Shown: piece after piece, positions 42,338 through 49,858 of the stretch | How the letters are laid out: every line of letters begins with the position of its first letter | How positions within the stretch are numbered: position 1 is the stretch's first letter | Assembly (NCBI GenBank): GCA_003136655.1 | Contig: PLFC01000107.1 | Location: forward strand, 21,776 to 74,397 | DNA: 52,622 bases | Direction: 5' to 3' | Source: Vulcanimicrobiota bacterium | Lineage (GTDB): Bacteria; Vulcanimicrobiota; Vulcanimicrobiia; Vulcanimicrobiales; Vulcanimicrobiaceae | The notes under the pieces: model-generated | The model's input: only the letters and a program-made list of their open reading frames with translations | The model's database searches: none | What the model was told of the DNA's origin: nothing | Position numbers and translations under genes: made by a program

Positions 42338-43804
42338 GTGATTAAGACTGTAGCTGCCACCGCCTTTGCGTTTTCATTAGCGCACGGCGGTCATCAGCCG
42401 CCGCTGCGCATGCAGATGCTCGCATCGCAGCCGCCGCAAGGCATCCAACTCGCTTGGCTCGCGACCGACGGTTCGGTCATCGGCCAAGGCGGCGACAATA
42501 CTTCTTGGTACCGTTACACCCCGGATGCCAATGGGAACTACTCCGACGGCACGTGGAAGCAGTTGGCATCGCTCCCGAACGGCTATTCACCGAGCGCGTT
42601 TTCCTCGGCGGTTCTCGCCGACGGTCGACTCGTTATCAGCGGCGGCGAGTACAATAACGACGGCAGCCCGTATCAATTGCAATTGACGAACCTCGGAGCG
42701 ATCTACGATCCGGTGAAGAACACCTGGACGAAGATCGGACATCCGGAGGGTTGGCAATTCATCGGCGACTCGCCGAACAGCGTGCTTCCCGGCGGCCAGT
42801 TTCTCGTCGGTCAGAAGTTAACCCAAGAGGCCGCGTACCTCGATCCGGCGACGTTGAAGTGGACCAAGGTCGGCACCGCCGGCAAGTCCGATTTCAACTC
42901 CGAAGAGGGTTGGACGCTTCTCCAAAACGGCACGATCATCACCGCCGACGTCAAGGATGCGCCCAACGCCGAAATCTACAATCCGGCGACGGGAACGTGG
43001 AGCAGCGCCGGTACGACGATCGTCGACCTGCACTCGCCGAGCCCATATAAGTCGTGCCTCCAGTACGGCCCGAAGAAGAAGGATTGCTACCTGCCCCCCG
43101 GCGAGATCGGCCCGCAGATGCTGCGTCCCGACGGCAGCGTGTTCTTCACCGGTTCCGGTTCGGGACCCGAAGGATATGGTGCAGGCCACACGGCGATCTA
43201 CTACTCGACCGGGTCGAAGGCCGGCACGTGGGTGCAGGGGCCCGACTTTCCCAACGACGACAATGCCGGCGATTCGTTCTCGGTGCTGTTGCCCAGCGGG
43301 AACGTTCTCGTTTTCGGTGTGACCGGTACGCTCTACGAGTTCAACGGCTCGACGTTTTCCCAGACGGGTAGCTATGGTGGATCGCCGTTGCTGCTTCCCA
43401 CGGGACAGGTGCTCATCGTCGGCAACACGGTGTCGCTGTACACGGGGGCGGGTTCGCCGCAGCAGTCGTGGGCGCCCACGATCACCTCGGTTGCGACCAC
43501 GTTGACGCACGGTACCACCTACACGATCAAGGGTACGCAGTTCAACGGTCTCTCGATGGCGCAAGCCTTCGGCGACGAATATCAAAACGCGACGAACTAC
43601 CCGCTGGTGCGCATCACCAATAACTCCAGCGGTCACGTGTTTTATGCGAAGACGCACGGACACAGCACGATGGGCGTCGCGACCGGTTCCACCATCGTGT
43701 CCACCAACTTCGATGTGCCTAGCAGCATCGACAAGGGCACGAGCACGATCGTGGTCGTCGCAAACGGTATCGCCTCCGCTCCCGTGACGGTGACGATCAA
43801 CTAG
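42338..43804 (+). CDS. exported Kelch/galactose-oxidase-like protein
   Basis: 488 residues from GTG 42338 (GGAAAGGAAC upstream), with a short signal IKTVAATAFAFSLAHG; the frame opens at 42269. Kelch-type blades recur: LGAIYDPVKNTWTKIG, AAYLDPATLKWTKVG, AEIYNPATGTWSSAG and later TLYEFNGSTFSQTG, each preceded by a LADGRLVISGG- or LPSGNVLVFG-type strand. A C-terminal Ig/IPT-like part begins SWAPTITSVATTLTHGTTYTIKG. Copper-site residues of galactose oxidase (Tyr-Cys cross-link) cannot be assigned. It could bind carbohydrate at the surface. Confidence 0.82.
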   Translation: MIKTVAATAFAFSLAHGGHQPPLRMQMLASQPPQGIQLAWLATDGSVIGQGGDNTSWYRYTPDANGNYSDGTWKQLASLPNGYSPSAFSSAVLADGRLVISGGEYNNDGSPYQLQLTNLGAIYDPVKNTWTKIGHPEGWQFIGDSPNSVLPGGQFLVGQKLTQEAAYLDPATLKWTKVGTAGKSDFNSEEGWTLLQNGTIITADVKDAPNAEIYNPATGTWSSAGTTIVDLHSPSPYKSCLQYGPKKKDCYLPPGEIGPQMLRPDGSVFFTGSGSGPEGYGAGHTAIYYSTGSKAGTWVQGPDFPNDDNAGDSFSVLLPSGNVLVFGVTGTLYEFNGSTFSQTGSYGGSPLLLPTGQVLIVGNTVSLYTGAGSPQQSWAPTITSVATTLTHGTTYTIKGTQFNGLSMAQAFGDEYQNATNYPLVRITNNSSGHVFYAKTHGHSTMGVATGSTIVSTNFDVPSSIDKGTSTIVVVANGIASAPVTVTIN

Positions 43805-43848
43805 GACCCTACAGGCTTCCCGGCCTCGCCCCAGTGGCCCACGCAGAG

Positions 43849-43877
43849 AGAAGCCCGCATGAAGCGGGCTTCTTTTT
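43849..43877 (+). terminator. rho-independent terminator
   Basis: AGAAGCCCGC, loop ATGAA, then GCGGGCTTCT and TTTT. It ends the Kelch-type gene and lies just before the end of the convergent S9 peptidase gene. Confidence 0.88.
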
Positions 43878-43892
43878 GCCTTTGCGGTCGCC

Positions 43893-45881
43893 TCAGTGCA
43901 CTCGTATCGACGGGATGCTCGCGAGGCCGATGTAGCGATCGAGCCAGGCGAGGATCCGCTTCGTGATGTCGTTCGTGTGCGCCGGTAGCCGGATGCCGTG
44001 CCCTTCGCCTTCATACACCACGAGCGACGTTGGAACGCCGAGCGTGTCGAGCGCGTGCCAGAACTCCAGCGACTGCGCCATCGGGCACTCGACGTCGCGC
44101 TCGCCTACGAAGATGAACGTGGGCGTGGTGACGTTCTTGATGAACGAGATCGGCGAACTCCGCGCGTAGACCGCCGGATCGTCGTAGACGCTCGCGCCGA
44201 AGAACGGCAGCATCCATTTGTCGATGCCGTTTTGGCCGTAGTACGATTGCCAATTGGCAATGCCCGCGCCGGCAAAGGCCGCTTTGAAGCGATGCGTTTG
44301 GGTGACGGTCCACATGGTCATGTAGCCGCCGTAACTGAATCCGCCGACGGCCAATCGCTTGTCGTCGACCGGCGCAATCTTTTCGACCGCGTCGACCCCG
44401 GCGAGTATGTCGCGGAGATCGCCATAGCCGAAGTCGCGAACGTTGGCCGCGGTAAAGCGCTCGCCTTGTCCGTAGCTGCCGCGCGGGTTCGGATAGAACA
44501 AGAAATAGCCGCGGTCGAGCAAGTCTTTGTCGGTGCCGCGCGAGATGTAGCGCGGGCCCGCAGCAGCCGACGGGCCGCCGTGGATCTCGACGACCATCGG
44601 ATACGTCGTGCCCGGAACGAGCGTCCGCGGCGCCACGAGCCAACCTTGGACGTGATAACCGTCGTTGGTCCACTCGACGCTTTGGGCGCGGCCGTTTGCA
44701 CCGAGCGCTGCGTTCGTACTCGTCACGGCGCTCCACTTGCCGAGCGGTCCGGCATAGATCTCCGGCGGCTTCTCGAAGGTTTGCACCGTCGCGGCGCTCA
44801 TCGCGCCGTCGCGCGAGAGCGAGATGCGCAGGTTCTGATCGCCGCCGACACTTTCCGGCGCCGACCAGAGGACGGTCGTGCGTTTCGAAGCGAGATCGAC
44901 CGTTTCGAGCGCGTTTGCGGCGCCGGCCAGCGCGGTGAAGGTGATGCTGTCGTTGTGGCCCTGCCACGAGATCGCGTTGGGCGAGGCTGCGATGTCGGGC
45001 GTCACGTCGGTCGGCGCGCCGCCGTCGATCGGAATCGTGTAGATGTCGCCGCCGACCGAACCGAAGTCGCTCATGATGCCCGAGATGAACGCGACGGACT
45101 TGCCGTCGGGCGAGACCTTGGGTGCGTTGATTTGCAGCGGAGGAGCGTAGATGGCGGTAGCGACCTTGCTCGCGGCGTCGATCGTGTAGAGTTTCGCGAC
45201 CCACCAATTGTCGTCGCCGTTTCCGTGCGCGCCGGTGGCCGCAAAGCCGCGGCCGTCCGGCGTCCAGTCGTACTCGTAGACGAAGAGGTCGGCCGGCGAC
45301 GCGAAGTGGAGCGCGCCGTCGGCTTTGACCACGGCGATGCGTTGGACGTCGTTGGTCTTCACGGCGGAGATGTCGCCGACGAGCGCGGCCCCGGCTTGCG
45401 TGGCGCCGGTTTCCTTGAGCGCGTTGGCCGTGGCCAAGACGGCGATCGAGGTGCCGTCGGGCGACCAGCGCGGCGAACCGATCACGCCCTTGAAGCCGTT
45501 GACCCACGGCTTCGGGTCGGTGCCGTCGGCATTGACCGTCCAGATCGAGGTCTCGCTCGATTTCGGCACGCGCTCGAGAAACGCGATGCGGGTGCCGTCG
45601 GGCGACCAAACCGGCGCGCTGAGCCGGCACTCGACGCCCGTCGGGCAGGCGACCGAAGTCGCCGCGCCCGTCGCGAGCGTACGGATCACGATCAGCGCGG
45701 GCGGCAGCTTGGTGGCGTTGGGCCCCGGATCGTCGCTATCCACCGAAACGACGCGCGTGCCGTCGGGTGAAATCGAAACGGAACCGTAGGTGTGCACGAG
45801 GTGCGCGGGTACGGGTTGCGCGCTCGCAGCCCCGGCGGAAGCAAAAACCAGGGCCGCGCAAATCGTTAAACGCTGTATCAC
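43893..45881 (-). CDS. S9 family peptidase (prolyl oligopeptidase/acylaminoacyl-peptidase type), exported
   Basis: 662 residues with the signal RLTICAALVFASAGAASA. The N-terminal half is a beta-propeller with many SPDG/WSPDGT repeats (SISPDGTRV, WSPDGTRIAFL, WSPDGTSIAVL, VSPDGKSVAFI). The C-terminal alpha/beta-hydrolase domain has HGGPSAAAGP, the nucleophile Ser in GGFSYGGYM (about residue 518), the Asp in VGERDVECP and the His in EGEGHGIR. It is a periplasmic or extracellular serine peptidase acting on small peptides. A repeat region with no gene (45882-46069) lies upstream. Confidence 0.92.
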   Translation of the reverse strand: MIQRLTICAALVFASAGAASAQPVPAHLVHTYGSVSISPDGTRVVSVDSDDPGPNATKLPPALIVIRTLATGAATSVACPTGVECRLSAPVWSPDGTRIAFLERVPKSSETSIWTVNADGTDPKPWVNGFKGVIGSPRWSPDGTSIAVLATANALKETGATQAGAALVGDISAVKTNDVQRIAVVKADGALHFASPADLFVYEYDWTPDGRGFAATGAHGNGDDNWWVAKLYTIDAASKVATAIYAPPLQINAPKVSPDGKSVAFISGIMSDFGSVGGDIYTIPIDGGAPTDVTPDIAASPNAISWQGHNDSITFTALAGAANALETVDLASKRTTVLWSAPESVGGDQNLRISLSRDGAMSAATVQTFEKPPEIYAGPLGKWSAVTSTNAALGANGRAQSVEWTNDGYHVQGWLVAPRTLVPGTTYPMVVEIHGGPSAAAGPRYISRGTDKDLLDRGYFLFYPNPRGSYGQGERFTAANVRDFGYGDLRDILAGVDAVEKIAPVDDKRLAVGGFSYGGYMTMWTVTQTHRFKAAFAGAGIANWQSYYGQNGIDKWMLPFFGASVYDDPAVYARSSPISFIKNVTTPTFIFVGERDVECPMAQSLEFWHALDTLGVPTSLVVYEGEGHGIRLPAHTNDITKRILAWLDRYIGLASIPSIRVH

Positions 45882-45919
45882 CCCGCGGGCTTCGTCGGCT
45901 ATGTTCGCCCGCTCCTAGG

Positions 45920-46007
45920 TAGGGAGCCGAACGCGAGCGAGGCCGCTCCTGGACTCGTCGAGCTATCCGCGGTAGCGAGCTGGATGCGAGCGACGCCGCC
46001 CGGGGAC
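45920..46007. repeat. two diverged 35-bp direct repeats
   Basis: 45920-45954 (starts TAGGGAGCCGAACGCGAGCG) and 45973-46007 (starts TAGCGAGCTGGATGCGAGCG) share GCGAGCG-A/C-CGCCGC-type sequence throughout and end GGAC. The period is 53 bases. They make up most of the 188-base space between the S9 peptidase and the MFS transporter genes. Confidence 0.5.
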
Positions 46008-46069
46008 CCAACGGCGTGCGTCGCAGTTCGGGGCGATAACGTTCGACGAAACGTGTGTCGTCCGCTACC

Positions 46070-47473
46070 TCAGGCGGGGACGTCCTCGAGTTCGGTTCCG
46101 TTAGTCTCGCGTACGAAGCGCAGCACGAAGACGAGCGAGAGCACGGCGAAACCCGTGTAGAGGCCGTACGCGATGCCCAGACCGAGATGTTGCAGCGTCG
46201 GAAACGTGACCGTGATAGCCCAATTCGCGACCCACTGCGCTGCGGCGGCGACTGACAACGCGGCCGCGCGAATGTGATTGGGGAACAACTCGCCGAGCAG
46301 TACCCAAACCGCCGGGCCCCACGACACGGCGAATGCGACGACGAACAAATTCGCAGCCCACAACGCGACGAGCCCGGCACCGTGGTCGAGAAAGGGCTGG
46401 TGCTGCGCGTCGAGGGGAGCGTTCCCGAAGACGACGGCGAGCACTCCGAGCGTGATTGCCATGCCGGCCGAGCCGAAGAGCAAGAGCGCGCGGCGTCCGA
46501 TCCTGTCGATCAGGGCGATGGCCACGAGCGTCGAGACGATGTTGACCACGCTCGTGATGACCGTGATGAGCAGCGAATCGTTCTCGGAGAAACCGACCGC
46601 GTGCCACAGTGCGGTCGAATAGTAAAAGATCACGTTGATGCCGACGAACTGTTGGAAGACGGAGAGGGCGATCCCCACCCACACAACTGGTAAGAGGCCG
46701 AGCGCAGGTCCCTGCAGATCGCGCCAGGTCGCCACGCGCTCGCTACTCAGCGAATGGCGAATCTGTTCGATCTTCGCAGCGACGAACTCCGAGCCGAGCA
46801 GACGCGCCAGGATGACGCGCGCTTCTTCGATGCGCGACCCCGCGACGAGATACCGCGGCGACTCCGGAATCGTGAACGAGAGCAGCGCATAAAGGAGCGC
46901 CGGCACCACCATCACGACGAACATCCAGCGCCAGGCTTCGAGACCTAACAGCCACGCCGAGGTCGAACCGCCCGCGGCCGAAGCGATCGCGTAATCGATC
47001 AACAGCGACAGGAAGATGCCGACGACGATCGCCAGTTGCTGCAACGAGCCGAGGCGGCCGCGTATCTTGGCGGGCACGACCTCGGCAATGTACGTCGGCG
47101 CAATCACCGACGCGACGCCGACGCCCAGACCGCCCACGACTCGAAAGAGCGAGAGGGAAAGTAGCGACCCGGCAAACCCCGCGCCGAGCGCGCTCACGAT
47201 GAGGAGCACCGCTGCGACGCGCATGGGCACGAGACGTCCGTAACGGTCGGCGACGCGACCCGTGGCGAGCGCTCCGGCAGCCGCCCCGACCAAGGCCGCC
47301 GAAACGGCCAGCCCGAGTGAGGCCGGATTCGCATGGAATTCCTGCCCGATCGCGCCGACAGCCCCATTGATGACGGCGCTGTCGTAGCCGAAGAGCAGAC
47401 CGCCGCAAGCGGCGACCGTCGACGCGTAGATCACGAGGCCGAGCGAAGCGCCCTCCGAAGTGCGTTCGTCCAT
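46070..47473 (-). CDS. MFS sugar porter (GalP/XylE/GLUT-like)
   Basis: 467 residues from ATG 47473; GTG 47506 in frame is an alternative. Twelve helices with sugar-porter signatures: GLLFGYDSAVINGAVGAI after TM1, DRYGRLVP between TM2 and TM3, ESPRYLVAG in the central loop, FQQFVGINVIFYYSTAL in TM7, DRIGRRALLLFGSAG between TM8 and TM9, and FVRETNGTELEDV at the end (the PETKG-type motif). It is a proton-coupled or facilitative hexose or pentose importer. It stands alone between the S9 peptidase and tRNA-Ile. Confidence 0.92.
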   Translation of the reverse strand: MDERTSEGASLGLVIYASTVAACGGLLFGYDSAVINGAVGAIGQEFHANPASLGLAVSAALVGAAAGALATGRVADRYGRLVPMRVAAVLLIVSALGAGFAGSLLSLSLFRVVGGLGVGVASVIAPTYIAEVVPAKIRGRLGSLQQLAIVVGIFLSLLIDYAIASAAGGSTSAWLLGLEAWRWMFVVMVVPALLYALLSFTIPESPRYLVAGSRIEEARVILARLLGSEFVAAKIEQIRHSLSSERVATWRDLQGPALGLLPVVWVGIALSVFQQFVGINVIFYYSTALWHAVGFSENDSLLITVITSVVNIVSTLVAIALIDRIGRRALLLFGSAGMAITLGVLAVVFGNAPLDAQHQPFLDHGAGLVALWAANLFVVAFAVSWGPAVWVLLGELFPNHIRAAALSVAAAAQWVANWAITVTFPTLQHLGLGIAYGLYTGFAVLSLVFVLRFVRETNGTELEDVPA

Positions 47474-47538
47474 ATCCACCGCGATCTTCAGAACGGGCGA
47501 CGACACACCCGGTGGTTGTCGAAACGTCGGCTCTTACG

Positions 47539-47615
47539 TGGTGGGCCATCATGGATTCGAACCATGGACCTCATGCTTATCAAGCATGCGCTCTAACCAA
47601 CTGAGCTAATGGCCC
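47539..47615 (-). tRNA. tRNA-Ile (anticodon GAT), CCA encoded
   Basis: 77 nt including 3' CCA. Acceptor GGGCCAT pairs with ATGGCCC, D arm AGCTCAGTTGGTTAGAGC, anticodon stem CATGC/GCATG with loop TTGATAA (anticodon GAT), T arm GTTCGAATC, discriminator A followed by genomic CCA. Neither of the two alanine tRNA genes here encodes CCA. Confidence 0.97.
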
Positions 47616-47669
47616 GCAGCGCTACAAAGCCGCGACTCGCCGGATTCCGTGCCTGGACCCCGCGGCCCT

Positions 47670-48011
47670 TCAGATGAGCGAGATCCATTTCTTGAGGATC
47701 TCGTCGTCGTGTTTTTGCTGCTCCATGGCCATGTCGCGGAGTACGTTCATCTGACGCAGGTACTCCGCGCGCTCGGCCGCGTTCGCGTCGAAATCGGCGT
47801 GTATGCGGTCGATATCGGCCTGGCGGTCTTGATCCTTGAGCCGCCGGGTGACGGCCATCAGCTCGGTACGCCGCGCGGCACGGCCGGTAACGTCGGCCGC
47901 ACCGTCGGAGGCCGTCTCCGTCGTCACGTCGAGCGGGATGCGGTTCTCGGGGCCCGCTTCGACGGGGCGCGCTGAGGCGGCGGGCCCTGCCGCGGCGCGC
48001 ACGGGCGTCAC
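47670..48011 (-). CDS. small helical protein of unknown function (paralogous C-terminus to the next gene)
   Basis: 113 residues from GTG 48011. The first half is Ala/Pro-rich and probably disordered (AAAGPAASARPVEAGPENR). The second half is a long amphipathic helix: RRTELMAVTRRLKDQDRQAD, then NAAERAEYLRQMNVLRDMAMEQQKHDDEILKKW. Its last 30 residues align with the end of the neighbouring 129-residue protein (xLNVLRDxAMxQxxxDxxILKxxIxxI). The start lies three bases after the stop of that gene. It has no signal peptide or membrane helix. I do not recognise it; a filament, needle or coiled-coil structural role is conceivable. Confidence 0.65.
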   Translation of the reverse strand: MTPVRAAAGPAASARPVEAGPENRIPLDVTTETASDGAADVTGRAARRTELMAVTRRLKDQDRQADIDRIHADFDANAAERAEYLRQMNVLRDMAMEQQKHDDEILKKWISLI

Positions 48012-48014
48012 CGC

Positions 48015-48404
48015 CTAGTCCTTGATCGAGCGGATGAACTCTTTGAGGATCGCGACATCCGCCTCGCGTTGCTTCATCGCGACGTCGCGCAGGACGTTGA
48101 GTTCGCGCAACTGCTCGGACTTCTCGTCCTCGACCTCGTTGAACATCGTCGACTGCCACTGAAGGTCGAGGTTGTGGCGCATGTTCTCGACGTTGAGGCC
48201 GAGTTGCGCCCATTCGTAGGCCTTGTCGGCGTTTTGCATGGCCGCGAGGGAGGCGTCTTTGTTGGCCTCGATGTTGCCCGCGCCGCTCGGGCCCTTGCCC
48301 GAGAGCGCGCCCTCGATCGCGCCGGCGATGCCCGAGATCGGGTTGAGGCCCTCGGCCAAGCCGGTCAGGCCGCCGGCAATCGCTCCGCCGATGTTGAGTC
48401 CCAT
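48015..48404 (-). CDS. small protein: Gly-rich segment plus C-terminal coiled-coil-like helix
   Basis: 129 residues from ATG 48404 with a strong ribosome site (GGAGGAAGCA). The first 42 residues are Gly/Ala-rich and weakly hydrophobic (GLNIGGAIAGGLTGLAEGLN, then AGAIEGALSGKGPSGAGN). A charged helical region follows (LQWQSTMFNEVEDEKSEQLRELNVLRDVAMKQREADVAILKEFIRSIKD) with its end shared with the 113-residue partner. The combination of a glycine-rich insertion-like head and a helical tail recalls exported translocon, needle or phage tail-tip proteins, but no family is recognised. Confidence 0.65.
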   Translation of the reverse strand: MGLNIGGAIAGGLTGLAEGLNPISGIAGAIEGALSGKGPSGAGNIEANKDASLAAMQNADKAYEWAQLGLNVENMRHNLDLQWQSTMFNEVEDEKSEQLRELNVLRDVAMKQREADVAILKEFIRSIKD

Positions 48405-48432
48405 TGCTTCCTCCAGTGTTCCGCGGTTCGGA

Positions 48433-49023
48433 CTATGCTTGGCTCGGGTCGATGAGTGCCGCCATCCGCCGGTCGGCGTCCTCGCAGGCCGCCCCGGCTG
48501 CCTGCATCTCGGTCGTGAAGGGCCGGAACGGTTGCAGCGGCGGCTGTTGGATCGGTGCCTCGGCGAGCATCGAGGGAGCGGCGCCCTCGCGGCGTCCGGT
48601 GAGTATGCCTCCGAGGCGCCCGAGATGCCGCAGGACGGAGTCGGCGTAGCCGAGCCGGCTTCCGTCGGGCCAGGTCGTGGTCGTGCCTTGCGCCGTCGGT
48701 GAACCGGCATTGTAGGCCGAGAGCGCCGCGCGGACGTCGCCGCCGAAGCGGCGCAACAGACCCGACAGCATGCCCGCGGCGTAATCGGCGTTAGCCGCCG
48801 GATCGGCGGCGGCAGGCGTCGAGGCGAACTCGTGCCAGCGGTCGTCGATTTGGAAAAGCCCGTGCCCGTGACCGCCGTCGCCGACGACGTTCCGACCGGA
48901 ATCGCTGCCCGGACCGCCGCTCTCCTGAGCGGCCACCGCCGCCAGGAGCCTGGCGTCGAGACCGTGGCGCAGCGCCGCCGTCGCGATCTCCCGCCCGAAA
49001 CTGATGCCGCCTAAACCGATCAA
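48433..49023 (-). CDS. lytic transglycosylase (SLT domain)
   Basis: 196 residues from TTG 49023 with a good ribosome site (GGGGAGGACG); the frame opens earlier at 49242, but that start has no such site and would clash with the divergent promoter. The SLT fold: LIGLGGISFGREIATAALRHGLDARLLAAVAAQESGGPGSDS with the catalytic Glu in AAQESGG, GHGHGLFQIDDRWHEF, and AALSAYNAGSPTAQG, the conserved triplet. It cleaves peptidoglycan glycan strands. There is no obvious signal peptide. A proline-rich C-terminal tail (APIQQPPLQPFRPF) follows. The downstream small-protein gene starts 29 bases after its stop. Confidence 0.82.
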   Translation of the reverse strand: MIGLGGISFGREIATAALRHGLDARLLAAVAAQESGGPGSDSGRNVVGDGGHGHGLFQIDDRWHEFASTPAAADPAANADYAAGMLSGLLRRFGGDVRAALSAYNAGSPTAQGTTTTWPDGSRLGYADSVLRHLGRLGGILTGRREGAAPSMLAEAPIQQPPLQPFRPFTTEMQAAGAACEDADRRMAALIDPSQA

Positions 49024-49113
49024 GTCGTCCTCCCCGCCGTGCCTTCGGCCGGAGGTCCTATCCCGGCGGCTGCGCCTTTTGTCTAGGGGGCGGCCCAAAA
49101 CTTCCCGGTCGCG

Positions 49114-49142
49114 TTGACAAGGAGTTGGGGGGTCCTTATTAT
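49114..49142 (+). promoter_or_regulatory. sigma70-type promoter for the yceD-rpmF-fab operon
   Basis: TTGACA (49114-49119), a 17-base spacer, then TATTAT (49137-49142): a perfect -35 and a near-perfect -10 at ideal spacing, 32 bases ahead of the first start codon. This is the clearest promoter in the window. Confidence 0.88.
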
Positions 49143-49173
49143 TGGAGGGTTGTCTTGGGGCTGGAGAGCCGAC

Positions 49174-49632
49174 GTGTCCGTTCAGCAGAAAATTGACGTA
49201 GGCGTGGTCCTGGGTGCGGGTCGAGAGCTCGACGTGCGCCAAACCGTCTCCATCCCCGACTTTGGGTCGTACTCGTTTTCATCCCCGGCCGACGTCGCGC
49301 TCTCCGTGCGGCGCCTCGGGCGCGGGCTCGAAATCGAGGGAACCGCCGACGTCACGGCCTCCGGCCAATGTGCCCGCTGCCTCGACGACGTGCGCCTTCC
49401 GCTCCACCTGGAGATCGACGAGAGCCTCGAACCCGGTCGCGACCGGGACGATCCGCTCGGCGAGAACAACGTCCTGGTGGGCGACGAACTGGACGTGGGC
49501 GATCTGGTCCGGCAATTGATCGACTCGGCGCTCCCACTCGTGCTGCACTGCACCGACGACTGCGGCGGGCTCTGCCCGGCCTGCGGCAATCAACGCAACG
49601 GCGCGTGCCGCTGCCCCCAAACCACGGAGTAA
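49174..49632 (+). CDS. yceD: DUF177/YceD family protein
   Basis: 152 residues from GTG 49174 (TGGAGAG nine bases upstream), though the frame opens at 49114 on the promoter. YceD-type order: VRRLGRGLEIEGTADVTASGQCARCLDDV with a C-x-x-C, a charged middle (DESLEPGRDRDDP), and a Cys-rich end LVLHCTDDCGGLCPACGNQRN; the cysteines probably bind zinc. YceD is linked to 23S rRNA processing and ribosome assembly. It precedes rpmF by three bases, the usual order. Confidence 0.9.
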   Translation: MSVQQKIDVGVVLGAGRELDVRQTVSIPDFGSYSFSSPADVALSVRRLGRGLEIEGTADVTASGQCARCLDDVRLPLHLEIDESLEPGRDRDDPLGENNVLVGDELDVGDLVRQLIDSALPLVLHCTDDCGGLCPACGNQRNGACRCPQTTE

Positions 49633-49635
49633 ACG

Positions 49636-49842
49636 ATGGCCAATCTGAAATGGAAGACACCCCGCTCCAAGACGCGGAGCCGGCGTGCCGCCAACTGGAA
49701 ACTGAACCCGGTCACCACCGTCGACTGTCCGCAGTGCAAGCAGGCCAAGCGGCCTCACTTCGTCTGTCAGTTCTGCGGCTTCTACGACGGCCGTCAGGTC
49801 GTCCAGGTGAAGGACCCGCACGCCGGCCACGATCACGGCTAA
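49636..49842 (+). CDS. rpmF: 50S ribosomal protein L32
   Basis: 68 residues. The N-terminus KWKTPRSKTRSRRAANWKL is the typical basic L32 start, followed by the zinc ribbon CPQCKQAKRPHFVCQFCGFYDGR (C-x2-C...C-x2-C). It ends with a His-rich tail (DPHAGHDHG) that is longer than usual. It is part of the large subunit and the conserved yceD-rpmF-fab operon. Confidence 0.95.
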   Translation: MANLKWKTPRSKTRSRRAANWKLNPVTTVDCPQCKQAKRPHFVCQFCGFYDGRQVVQVKDPHAGHDHG

Positions 49843-49858
49843 CAACGGCTCCGGCCCG

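Noticed and set aside
43998-45770. 590-codon open frame on the plus strand opposite the S9 peptidase
   Set aside because: It is the antisense shadow of a well-supported peptidase, with Arg/Asp/Gly/Val-rich composition typical of reverse frames in GC-rich DNA and no recognisable motif.
47539-49023. Integrated phage or island at tRNA-Ile
   Set aside because: No integrase, no direct repeat of the tRNA 3' end, and no change in base composition was seen; only the gene content hints at it.
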